Source of the DNA: Priapulus caudatus
Lineage: Eukaryota > Priapulida > Priapulimorpha > Priapulimorphida > Priapulidae
Length of the DNA stretch: 51,573 nucleotides
Direction of reading: 5' to 3'
NCBI RefSeq assembly: GCF_000485595.1
Contig: NW_014577500.1
Span: forward strand, 143,226-194,798
In this document: piece by piece, positions 24,329-33,116 of the stretch
Layout of the letters: every line of letters starts with the position of its first letter
Position numbering within the stretch: the first letter of the stretch is position 1
Program-made: the position numbers and the translations under genes
The notes under the pieces: model-generated
Told to the model about the DNA's origin: nothing
The model's input: the letters and a program-made list of their open reading frames with translations, nothing else
The model's database searches: none

Positions 24329-24564
24329 ATGAAGGTGAAGAATCGGGTAATGGTTCGGAAAAGGAAGAAGCGGACACCGTCACGACGCCGCATAATGCCA
24401 AGAAACCCTGGGTGATGTCGGAGGGTAGCAGCGAGAGCGAGAGCGGTGGTGAGGAGGTTGACCGGTGTCCTGTGTGCCTGCGCCGGTTTCGCTCACAAGA
24501 CATCGGCACACCCGAATCGTGTGATCACAGTTTCTGCTTGGAATGCATCGAGGAGTGGTCCAAG
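24329..24564 (+). CDS. PHRF1: PHRF1 exon 2 (copy C): first part of the RING finger
   Basis: Enters in phase from exon 1 (completing an Asp codon) and codes residues 82-160. After more acidic sequence comes the RING finger: C128-P-V-C131, C146, H148, C151 and C154, then EEWSK, the signature of the PHRF1/TOPORS-type RING. In PHRF1 this domain gives E3 ubiquitin ligase activity (reported for the TGF-beta regulator TGIF in vertebrates). The exon ends at a strong donor (AAG|GTAGGT) in phase 0. The last 50 or so bases, donor included, are repeated 80 bases downstream. Confidence 0.92.
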
Positions 24565-24650
24565 GTAGGTGGTGCCTTGATAAGTGACACCCATAGTCTT
24601 GTGATCACCGTTTCTGCTTGGAATGCATCGAGGAATGGTCCAAGGTAGGT
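24516..24650 (+). repeat. Tandem duplication of the RING exon end and its splice donor
   Basis: The stretch GTGATCAC-GTTTCTGCTTGGAATGCATC-GAGGA-TGGTCCAAG plus GTAGGTGGTGC occurs at about 24,520-24,575 and again at about 24,600-24,655. The two donors (24,565 and 24,645) are 80 bases apart. Use of the second would shift the frame, and the read-through frame itself meets TAG at that donor. Copy B shows the duplication clearly and copy A in a degraded form, so it is a true feature of the locus. Confidence 0.85.
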
Positions 24651-24793
24651 GGTGCTTTGATGAGTGATGCGCGTTTCAGTTTCCGCAGTGACTGATAACT
24701 AGAGAAGTGTATGTCCGTGCGTGATGCTTGTAATATGAATTGCTGCAGTTTTTGTTGAAATCTTTGCTGATTCTTGTGCTTGTTTTTCTGCAG

Positions 24794-24877
24794 AATCTGA
24801 ACACTTGTCCAGTAGACAGACAAGTTTTTCATCTGATATTTGCAAGACACAGCTTGAATGGACCTATATTTAAGAAG
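24794..24877 (+). CDS. PHRF1: PHRF1 exon 3 (copy C): end of the RING finger
   Basis: Twenty-eight codons in phase 0 on both sides, residues 161-188: NLNTCPVDRQVFHLIFARHS and then LNGPIFKK. C165 and the following P-V-D close the RING (the human protein also has NSCPVDR here, from memory), and the R-x-x-F continuation matches the family. Acceptor TTTTTCTGCAG and donor GTGAGA are both good. Confidence 0.9.
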
Positions 24878-25243
24878 GTGAGAAAGCAGTGGTTAGTGTT
24901 CAGAACGTCGGGTTACAGTTACGTAGTAAGCTTCTTACTGTCACCTGTGTTGTTGCTGTCACCACCACGACCAACACCACCACATGACGACAACTACCAC
25001 CATCACCAGCACCACGACTACGCAATTTCTTTGAGTCAACGATAGTCAGTCTCGATTACTGATCACATCAAAAACCCCTATGTTAGTCAATTTGCTCTCA
25101 AAGGCACGTGTTTGAGATTAACTGCATAGCTTGATTCACTGGATATAGTTAGCTTTATTCACTGGACATAATTGCAATAATATATGCTGGTCACTGTAAT
25201 TGTACACTGTCTAATTATCTCTGTCTCCCTTGCCTTCTGATAG

Positions 25244-25365
25244 ATCACTGTCAAAGACAGGCAGGCAGCAGATCCGGAGGAGGATGAAGATCCAACCTAC
25301 TGCGAGTTGTGCGGTCGGTGTGACCGGGAAGATCGACTCCTACTCTGTGACGGCTGTGACCTAGG
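25244..25365 (+). CDS. PHRF1: PHRF1 exon 4 (copy C): first half of the PHD finger
   Basis: Codes residues 189-228 plus two bases. An acidic linker (DPEEDEDPTY) leads into the PHD finger C208-E-L-C211 and then RCDREDRLLLCDGCDLG with C223 and C226. CxxCG...REDRLLLCDGCD is the diagnostic PHRF1 PHD sequence. PHD fingers of this type read histone H3 tails (methylated H3K36 has been reported for the mammalian protein). The exon follows the RING by only 40 residues, as in other PHRF1 proteins. Confidence 0.92.
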
Positions 25366-25615
25366 GTATGAACAACGCTTCCCCCATCATCTCAGAATCA
25401 GATACCCAGTCTTCATCGCTATGCAGTTCTTCCATTGGATTTTAATCGCCTTTTTGATTGGAATCATTACCGGCATTGTTGTTGTGTTTCGAGCGAGTGT
25501 AGATTCAGTGAGCATACATGTGTTGTGTACGTGGAAATTTTAAACGCTTTACGGCGTAGGTTTTGCGTGGGGCTTGTAATCAGTACTTGTTACCTGGTAT
25601 GCTTCTCTGTAACAG

Positions 25616-25707
25616 GTACCATTTGGAGTGTCTGGATCCTCCGCTTGCTACAGTTCCTCTAGACGAGTGGTTTTGCGGTGACTGTCTTGACGCGGGCCGC
25701 CGGGAAG
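25616..25707 (+). CDS. PHRF1: PHRF1 exon 5 (copy C): second half of the PHD finger
   Basis: Joins exon 4 through a shared Gly codon and reads YHLECLDPPLATVPLDEWFC then GDCLDAGRRE. H231, C234, C249 and C252 complete a C4HC3 PHD finger with no missing ligand. The YHLECLDPPL...VP..EWFC core is strongly conserved in the family. It ends in phase 1 at donor GTTAGT. Confidence 0.92.
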
Positions 25708-26904
25708 GTTAGTGTTGTGAAATGCTGCAATTCCTTGCAACGTGAGGATAAAGTTGGCATGTGATGCAATTCTGAGTCTATTACCTGTGTGTAGGTTGTT
25801 TAATGATGTTCGTAGAAATGTGGTAGATGTTTGTCTGAAGGCTTCTTTGTTGGTTCATGTAACGTTGTGTTGGCTATGGTCAGATGGTCAGATATAATCT
25901 CTTTTGAAAAGTATTTAGTTACGTAGTAAGCCATTTATTTCGTGATCAATGTCATTTGAGATTGATTGCTGTGAACGTTTTTCTGTTTTTGACTTTACTA
26001 GTCGACTTTTAGATCGCTCATCTGTTTGAAACGTTTTTGGCACTGTTTTTAGATGAGCTAAATGAGGTGACCCGATTAGCTCAGGGATTTATCGATGACA
26101 GTGCTTCCGAAAACGTCCTCCTCCCCCTACAGGGTAGAATTATGCCAATGCTGCTGTCACCTCTTTCCTTGAGATTTGGCTTCATTAGGATTTAGCACAA
26201 TTTGTGATGAATAGGCAAAGCACAGCACTCCATATCACATTGTTTACAGTGCTTCTCTGATGACATTGTTTTCCAGTCATCAGTAAACATTTTTTGTGGA
26301 AATATCAGTTCCTTTCGAGAAAAATGAAAGTAATATGTGAATACAGTATGACCTTAAGAAAATGCAGTCCTAATGCCAGATCTACAGAGAAGAGTTGGAA
26401 GATGGAAAGCAGCAGAGCAATGCATCTATAGTGTTTGCTTGGGTGTTGGCATTTACTCGGTTCTGAATTTTCCAAGCTAAGTTGTGACGGGCTGTGTGAA
26501 AGCCGTAATGTACTAGCAACCCAAATCGAGCGTGTAACATTTGTGGTATGTTGACAATTAACTGGTGTGTGTGATTTCCCTAGAGTGCCTGCTGAAACTG
26601 AATTTGGAGATGAATAGCTTATTGAGTGGTTTAACATCAAAGCCCTTCATCCATCAACAAACAACAAACAACAAACTAATATTCATGGCATGCATTGGGA
26701 ATGTGAACATTTAAATGTAACAATTCCAAAATTCGTTACACGTTATTCCTATCTACTCTTTACGTCGCGCTTGCGTGTGTTTGGTATCTGGGCGTGAATT
26801 CTAATTGATATCGAGTTATCAGGATCGATTGCCGTGGTGAAACTTCGCACGCACATGCATGGAGGCTTCGCTTGCTGTCTAACAGCACGTGGTTTCCTCT
26901 GCAG

Positions 26905-27164
26905 ACGTATCGTGCGACGAGGAGGAAGAGGTTGCCGCCAGAGGGCGCCGCGGAGGCGACGGTGGAACGCAGGCGGTGCCGCGCACACGACTCAGCGAGC
27001 GCGTGCGCACTCGCATCGTGGAGCGGCGTGTGCAGGAGGGAAGCGTCCGCATCATCCAGGGAGAGATATACGACCCGGAAGACGACGACGACGACGACGA
27101 GGAGGAGGACGACGACGAGAAGTATGAGATCTACGTTCCGGGGAAGGATGAGTGTAATTCTACG
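26905..27164 (+). CDS. PHRF1: PHRF1 exon 6 (copy C): post-PHD basic and acidic segment
   Basis: Completes an Asp codon from exon 5 and codes 86 further residues (261-346). It contains VPRTRLSERVRTRIVERRV, similar to the PRTRQSERVRATVNRNR segment that follows the PHD finger in vertebrate PHRF1 (from memory). Next is QEGSVRIIQGEIYDPED and an Asp/Glu run, ending in YEIYVPGKDECNST before donor GTAGGT in phase 0. The next exon should be the Arg/Lys-rich one, which in this window lies upstream at 17,781. About 55 bases beyond the donor, copy C leaves the sequence seen in copies A and B and enters CA repeats. Confidence 0.88.
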
Positions 27165-27221
27165 GTAGGTCGTTCGTTCGACGTCCTCGTGGTGCTAGCT
27201 GCGCGAATTCCTCCTTATATA

Positions 27222-27223
27222 AA

Positions 27224-27271
<48 letters not shown>

Positions 27272-27304
27272 CGCGCGCGCACACACACACATATATATAT
27301 ATAT
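27222..27304. repeat. CGCA/CA/TA microsatellite at a chimeric junction
   Basis: (ACGC)n passes into (AC)n and then (AT)n. Copies A and B instead continue from TCCTTATATAA into TGATATTAATTAGAT, so the microsatellite marks the point where copy C joins other DNA. Confidence 0.85.
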
Positions 27305-27885
27305 GTCTTGCATCAATATATATATTATCAAGAGCTAATAATACCTAATAATCAATAGCTAATAATAAGGTATTATTAGCTCTTGATATTATTATATCAT
27401 TCGGCTAAAAATGCTCGCTGTTGTATTGCGCGCGGCTGCCACCCTCGTGATAATTTCAATAGAATGCACGCACTAAGAACGTAATAAATATATACGCTCA
27501 AGATTATGTAGTCGTTGTCAGGAGCAGTCCACAATGTGTTTATATAGTGTGTTATTGCCCGGACTGCCACGGACTTGTAACTTTCTTTTCGTGTCGACCG
27601 TCTCTCCATCTCTTTCCGTCCGTGCGTGATATACAATATCACTATATATACAATGTATGTATAGTCCGTTATTGTCATTTCATTGTCATTATCACGCATC
27701 TTTTTCTTTCTCTGTTTCTTTCGCGCGCTCTCTCTTTCTCGCCCTTTTTAGTGTAATCAACATGATCTACAAAATAATACATATTATGTCGCACGGATTC
27801 TAGTGAGACCCACTGCGCCACGTGGCGCACATGGTCTGCCACCATATTGTATTAGCGAGCCGTATCACGTGACCCTCCCTCCACG
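27290..27885. repeat. Dispersed repeat R1, copy 1
   Basis: This stretch runs from the AT-rich start through AATGCTCGCTGTTGTATTGC, a TCTTTTTCTTTCTCTGTTTC tract and CACGTGGCGC to CCATATTGTATTAGCGAG. It reappears at about 41,050-41,548 (cut by a gap), 48,760-49,376 and, for its end only, 51,406-51,520. No coding frame is conserved among copies. This copy is free of obvious read errors but carries two small hairpin insertions that the others lack. Confidence 0.8.
27329..27385. mobile_element. 57-bp hairpin insertion with 7-bp target duplication
   Basis: Perfect 17-base arms, CAAGAGCTAATAATACC at 27,329 and GGTATTATTAGCTCTTG ending at 27,385, enclose a 23-base loop. The 7 bases ATATTAT lie directly on both sides (27,322-27,328 and 27,386-27,392). 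The related repeat copies near 41,125 and 48,835 read straight through this point with a single ATTAT, so they represent the unoccupied site. A further half copy of the arm is visible near 43,930. It is far smaller than typical MITEs. Confidence 0.75.
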
Positions 27886-27892
27886 CCCGAGG

Positions 27893-27954
27893 CACTGATC
27901 TCTATAATATATCTCTATGATATATATCTCTATGATATATTATAGAGATCAGGG
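27893..27954. mobile_element. 62-bp hairpin insertion with 8-bp target duplication
   Basis: Arms CTGATCTCTATAATATATC (27,895-27,913) and GATATATTATAGAGATCAG (27,934-27,952) are exact complements. The insertion is bracketed by the direct repeat GCCCGAGG (27,885-27,892 and 27,955-27,962). The related sequence near 51,498-51,520, read on the other strand, gives CCTCCACGCCCG-GGGGATAGC with no insertion. An 8-bp duplication is typical of hAT-type insertion, but the family is an inference. Confidence 0.75.
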
Positions 27955-28264
27955 GCCCGAGGATAGCAACACCCGTGAATTTTGACCTCGTAGCGCCATC
28001 TAGTGGCATTGGCTTTCAAAAACATTGATATTACACAAATATTTATTTTACATCTTTTTAATGCATAATTGCACTAATGCGTAATTTGTTAATCATTACC
28101 AATTAATTCGTGAAAACCAGCTTTACAGGCAAGTAGCTGCACCAGAGAGATAGTTTTCCTACATAACCGCTACTTAAGGGAAAGACCAAAATTTCCTTTT
28201 ACAGAGACGTGTCCGTTGTATGGATGTGATCATTTCTCTCGAGACGAATAATAGAGACGAGCAA

Positions 28265-28730
28265 AGTGAATATTATAGACCGGATTTTACCAAGCACACG
28301 TGCTATCAGCCTGCCCGGCACCGGTTTGAACCAGAACGGCCAAGGAAAATTATTTTGTTAGTCAACGGCGAGCGACGTCGGAGCGCCATTTCCCTGTACA
28401 TTAGCATAGCTGGGAAACGTTGCGCGATGCTGCGAGCAAAGTGAAGCATGTAGATAAGATTTTACCATGCACACGTGCCGTCCCGCCCCCGCCCGCGACT
28501 ATAGTTTGAACGTATAAGAACGGCCGAAGAAAATTCTCTTGCCAGTCAACGGTGACCGACGCACGAGCGCTCTCTGCACGTACATTAATATTGGCATAGC
28601 GGGAAACCCAGGGCGTGGTGCTGCGAGCAAAGTGAATAGCATAGACCGGATTTTACCATGCACACGTGCTCTCAGCCTGCCCGGCTCCGGTTTGAACGCA
28701 TAAGAACGGCCGAAGAAAACGGTCGAAAAC
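28265..28730. repeat. Tandem repeat with a unit of about 176-191 bp, 2.5 copies
   Basis: Units start at 28,265, 28,441 and 28,632 with GTGAA and share ATTTTACCATGCACACGTGC, GGTTTGAACG-ATAAGAACGGCC, CAGTCAACGG and GCTGCGAGCAAA. One more unit lies at 50,547-50,726 and a fragment near 36,675. No shared open frame. The next bases, GGGGCGTGTACAGGATTTGT followed by long G runs, begin another repetitive sequence that runs into the gap. Confidence 0.85.
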
Positions 28731-28823
28731 ACGTTAACAGGGGCGTGTACAGGATTTGTACCAGGGGGGGTCTAACCCTAACCCAAACCTGGGAGCACAC
28801 GAAGGGGGGGTCTGGGGGGCTCT

Positions 28824-29815
28824 NNNNNNNNNNNNNNNNNNNNNNNNNNNNNNNNNNNNNNNNNNNNNNNNNNNNNNNNNNNNNNNNNNNNNNNNNNNNN
28901 NNNNNNNNNNNNNNNNNNNNNNNNNNNNNNNNNNNNNNNNNNNNNNNNNNNNNNNNNNNNNNNNNNNNNNNNNNNNNNNNNNNNNNNNNNNNNNNNNNNN
29001 NNNNNNNNNNNNNNNNNNNNNNNNNNNNNNNNNNNNNNNNNNNNNNNNNNNNNNNNNNNNNNNNNNNNNNNNNNNNNNNNNNNNNNNNNNNNNNNNNNNN
29101 NNNNNNNNNNNNNNNNNNNNNNNNNNNNNNNNNNNNNNNNNNNNNNNNNNNNNNNNNNNNNNNNNNNNNNNNNNNNNNNNNNNNNNNNNNNNNNNNNNNN
29201 NNNNNNNNNNNNNNNNNNNNNNNNNNNNNNNNNNNNNNNNNNNNNNNNNNNNNNNNNNNNNNNNNNNNNNNNNNNNNNNNNNNNNNNNNNNNNNNNNNNN
29301 NNNNNNNNNNNNNNNNNNNNNNNNNNNNNNNNNNNNNNNNNNNNNNNNNNNNNNNNNNNNNNNNNNNNNNNNNNNNNNNNNNNNNNNNNNNNNNNNNNNN
29401 NNNNNNNNNNNNNNNNNNNNNNNNNNNNNNNNNNNNNNNNNNNNNNNNNNNNNNNNNNNNNNNNNNNNNNNNNNNNNNNNNNNNNNNNNNNNNNNNNNNN
29501 NNNNNNNNNNNNNNNNNNNNNNNNNNNNNNNNNNNNNNNNNNNNNNNNNNNNNNNNNNNNNNNNNNNNNNNNNNNNNNNNNNNNNNNNNNNNNNNNNNNN
29601 NNNNNNNNNNNNNNNNNNNNNNNNNNNNNNNNNNNNNNNNNNNNNNNNNNNNNNNNNNNNNNNNNNNNNNNNNNNNNNNNNNNNNNNNNNNNNNNNNNNN
29701 NNNNNNNNNNNNNNNNNNNNNNNNNNNNNNNNNNNNNNNNNNNNNNNNNNNNNNNNNNNNNNNNNNNNNNNNNNNNNNNNNNNNNNNNNNNNNNNNNNNN
29801 NNNNNNNNNNNNNNN
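28824..29815. other. Assembly gap of 992 N
   Basis: Estimated-size gap. It separates repeat DNA on the left from the middle of a PHRF1 exon on the right, so the 5' part of that exon and its acceptor are missing. Confidence 0.98.
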
Positions 29816-29816
29816 C

Positions 29817-30888
29817 GACGCCGCCGACGCTGCCGCCGCCGCTGCCGCCGCCGCGCCGGAGAAGCGGCGAGAGGAGGGAGGCGGGCGTCGACGTGAGAAG
29901 GAGAAGCGGCGGAAGAAGGATCGCGGCGTTGGCGCGGAGTTGAGCGAGCGCAAGGACGGCAAGAAGCTGTACTCGATCCCGGCGCGGCGGCGCGAGGCCG
30001 AGCTCGAGATGATCCTGCAGGCGCGCACGGAGAAGGAGCTAGTCGCGAAGGAGCAGCGAGAGGAGGCGGAGAAGCTTGCGGCGATCGCACAGCGCGCAGA
30101 GGAGAAGTTCCTCCGTCGGCAGCAGGAGAAGGAGCAGCAGCTGGAGCGCGAGCGCCGCGAGGCGGCGGAGAAGGCGGCGAGGAGCGAGGAGGAGGAGGAG
30201 CGCGTCTCCGACGGCGACGAGGAGGAGGAGGATGCGGTCGCCGGCGGCGACCAGGACTCGCGCAGCCTCGCGGACCGGCGCGTCGAGGAGCTCTCGCGTC
30301 GGCTCGCTGAGCGGCGTCGCGAGGAGAAGCTGGAGAAGGGCAACCGCTTCGTCACGGCGGAGAACCTCATCGATCCGGACGGCATGCCGGGGAAGGACAC
30401 GGGAAGCTACGACTTCCCCGACGCAAAGAACATCCACATCATGTGCGACTTCCGCGAGACCCGAGAGAAGTCGTCGGCAGCGGCGACGGAATCGCAGAAG
30501 AGGGGCGCGGCGTCGCGGCCGGGCGCGGGTGGAGGAGGAGGAGGAGGAGGGGAGCTGAAGGAGGACGGGGAGGTGTCGCCGACCGACAGCCAGCCGACGC
30601 CGGTGTTTGACGAGAACGACGACTCGTGCAGCCCCCTGGCGGTCGCGGCGGGAAAGGCGCGGGTCGGCGGAGGCGGCGACGCAAAAGCGTATGTTGCCGC
30701 GGCGAAGGCGAGCGTGTCGTCGTCATCGGCGACGTCGTCCTCAGCCTCCTCGCCCGCACACGGAGATTCACCGTCGCAGAATCATCGCACCGCGGCAAAG
30801 ACGGCGGCGGCGGCGCCCGAGAAGAGTCCGGAGTATGATCCATTCCAGCCGACCCAGTCGCCGGACAGCTCATCCGAGCGAAATGCAG
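29817..30888 (+). CDS. PHRF1: PHRF1 coiled-coil and Ser-rich exon (exon 10, 5' end missing)
   Basis: Open from the gap edge to donor GTACGC at 30,889, 357 codons in phase 1. It starts in poly-Ala and basic sequence, then has a long charged helix (about 110 residues, REAELEMILQARTEKELVAK onward) that is a probable coiled coil. Next come a conserved-looking ENLIDPDGMPGKDTGSYDFP segment, a poly-Gly run, and a Ser/Ala-rich tail ending in SPEYDPFQPTQSPDSSSERN. The YDPF.PT.SPD motif is characteristic of PHRF1 and related SR-type CTD-associated factors. It joins the exon at 31,459 in perfect phase (completing an Asp codon). The link to the acidic exon at 19,436 is inferred because the gap hides the boundary. 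Confidence 0.8.
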
Positions 30889-30894
30889 GTACGC

Positions 30895-31251
30895 GTGCGT
30901 GCGAGCGGGAAGTATTTAAAGCAAGAGGAAAAATTTAAAAGAGAATTCTATGTACATTCAGTGTCTGATGTAGAAGTTGTATCCGTGCTAGAATGTATTT
31001 TTATTTGGATGAAATGATGAATCACTCATTCTAGTGCGAAACGAAATCAGGCGGTGAATGCTAAGGTTCTTCTTCTTGCTTTTGCTAAGTAAATATTTCG
31101 TTAGTCGTTTACTTAGAGAAATGTGCGTGCCAGCGGGAAGCATTTGAAGTGAGAGGAAAGATCTACGCATTCAATGTTTGATGATGTACTTGTTTTTGCA
31201 CTCGAATGTATTTTTATTTCGAATGGAATTACTCGACGAAATAAAAATACA
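30895..31251. repeat. Intronic tandem duplication with a terminal hairpin
   Basis: Two related blocks, from about 30,895 and about 31,121, share GCGGGAAG-ATTT, GAATGTATTTTTATTT and TTGTGCGAA-ACGAAA, a spacing near 225 bases. Bases 31,207-31,221 (TGTATTTTTATTTCG) are the exact complement of 31,237-31,251. Confidence 0.65.
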
Positions 31252-31458
31252 ATCTTGTGCGAAGACGAAACATACGTCTGACATACGTGCTACGATTTGT
31301 CCTCGTACTTTTTACGAAATCGATACCAATGAATAGAATAGAATAGAAAGGTTTTTTCGTGCATGATTGCCATTTTGCGTTTAATCGTTCTTTCCGGTAA
31401 ACCATTTGTTCCTTATTTCTGTAGATGTTGGCTACAGAATGTCAATGAACTTTTCCAG

Positions 31459-32417
31459 ATGGCGTGATTCAGTCGAGTAAGGGCGACGGAAAAACGTCGG
31501 ACGACAAGGCCGAGTATGGCAGCAGGCTGGAGAAATCGATAAACCAATCACCGGCGAAGGAGCTGCCGGACGGCGTGCCGTTCCCGCCTTCCTCCGTGCC
31601 ACCGTTAGCGCCTCCGTTCGCCCCATCGAACCTCCCCCCGTCGCTCCTCAGCGTCCCACCCGCCCTCAACCTGCTTCCGCCGCCCTTCCTCTTCAGCGTG
31701 CCTCCCCCGAGCCTCCCCTCGGGGGTTCGTCCGTCGGCCGCCGCCCCGCCCGCCGCAGGCTTCCACCCACCCTGCTTCCCTCCGCCTCCGATCGATCTCC
31801 TCGCGGCGACCTCCGACACCGACTCGTCGCCGTCGTCGTCGCCCGCGGCAACGACCGCGACGACGGCGGCGGCGGCGCAGCCGAACGACCCGATCACGGC
31901 GATCACGTCGCTGCTCAACGTGCAGCGCAACCTGCTGGCGAAACCCGGCGGCGCCGAGCCGCCGGCGATGACGCCGCTCGACCAGCGGCTGCAGGACGCG
32001 TGGAAGACCGTGGACGCGCTGCCGTCGGCGCTGCTCGAATCGCCCGCGCGCAAGAAGGAGGGCGCGCCCTCGTGGCCGGGCGAGAATCTTGACCCGGCTG
32101 GCATCCCGCAGAAGAACGACCTGCTGAAGATGATCGAGGCAGCGACGCAGGTGTTCGAGCGGAACACGGCCGAGGGCGGCAAGGATCGCCCGGGCATCCT
32201 CAAGAAGTCGAAGCTCGGCGACTCGGAGAAGCAGAACGGCGAGACGGGGCCAGACATGGACCGCATCGCCGATATGGAACTGGAGGCGACGCTGCGGCAG
32301 CCTCCCGTTGCTAAGCAACCGTCGCCGGAGCTCATCGCGATCGTCGAGGGGAAGCAGGACGCGCAGGTGGCGGCGTGGCACGGCGGCGCCGCCGCCGCGG
32401 GAAACAGCAGGGAAACC
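31459..32417 (+). CDS. PHRF1: PHRF1 proline-rich exon (exon 11)
   Basis: Enters in phase from exon 10 and codes 319 residues, ending in phase 0 at donor GTACGT. The first part, DGVIQSSKGDGKTSDDKAEY, is followed by about 70 residues dominated by Pro, Leu and Phe (PPSLLSVPPALNLLPPPF). Then come an Ala/Thr stretch and AITSLLNVQRNLLAKPGG, and more mixed sequence. Proline-rich sequence in this place precedes the C-terminal CTD-binding domain in vertebrate PHRF1. No globular domain is recognisable. Codons are very GC-rich. Confidence 0.85.
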
Positions 32418-32838
32418 GTACGTAGCTTCGGTTGTTGTGGCGTGATCGACCCAACGATAGAGAACAATGGAGCTCTCAACGTGAATTCATTTCAATTGTT
32501 TGTCCAGTGGTTTCTCTGTGTTGATTTTTGAGTATTTAAGTTTTTGCCGCATAATCGACCCAATGATGATGCTTGCAACGCTAATCAATTCTAATTGTTT
32601 GTCGATGCTCGTTAGTCATTTCTCTGCGTTGGTATTCGAGCAATAGGTAGTTACTATATCGCAGTTGTAATCGGTGTATTATCATCAAACATTCTTAACA
32701 ACTTTCACCTTAACATCAAAATCTAAGTCTTTTGTGCAGGTATTTGAGCAACGGGTAGTTGCAATTATCATTGTAGTTGACACATCTTCGTGTCTAAGTA
32801 TTTTGTGCGGATTCAGATACGCTGATTTGCCATTGCAG

Positions 32839-32967
32839 TATCTAAAGAAACGACTCAGGCAGGAGCGGGTGATTGAGGAAGTGAAGGTGGCGCTGAAACC
32901 GTTCTACAATCGGCGAGAAATCGATAAGGAAGAATACAAGGAGATCATGCGAAGAGCCGTACCAAAG
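32839..32967 (+). CDS. PHRF1: PHRF1 CTD-interacting exon (exon 12)
   Basis: Forty-three codons, phase 0 at both ends: YLKKRLRQERVIEEVKVALK followed by PFYNRREIDKEEYKEIMRRA and VPK. This is the most conserved part of PHRF1 outside RING and PHD. Vertebrate proteins read [20 protein letters not shown] then P-YYQ-K-ITKEEYK-I-RKAV (from memory). In the rat protein rA9 the C-terminal region binds the phosphorylated RNA polymerase II CTD. Acceptor TTGCCATTGCAG and donor GTATGC. The rest of the domain should be in one more exon, found damaged at 41,640. Confidence 0.93.
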
Positions 32968-33116
32968 GTATGCCGGCTCACCGCGAACCTTGCATACGAC
33001 TACCCCAGCGCGCTGTGCGTTGAAGCTCGGTCGTTCCACCCCACGCAGTTATTTGTGGTTATATTTCATCGATATGCAAACCCGGGTGTTTTGTCACGTA
33101 TAGAATGTATTCATCG

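Noticed and set aside
24598-24650. A second, complete RING exon
   Set aside because: Only the last 50 or so bases of the exon are duplicated and the preceding cysteines are absent.
26060-26150. Possible tRNA gene (GATTAGCTCAGGG resembles an A box)
   Set aside because: No B box or cloverleaf follows; the sequence is in a PHRF1 intron and varies among copies.
29940-30938. Independent gene starting at 29,940
   Set aside because: The frame is already open at the gap edge at 29,817, has no ATG at 29,940, and splices in phase to the next exon, so it is an internal PHRF1 exon.
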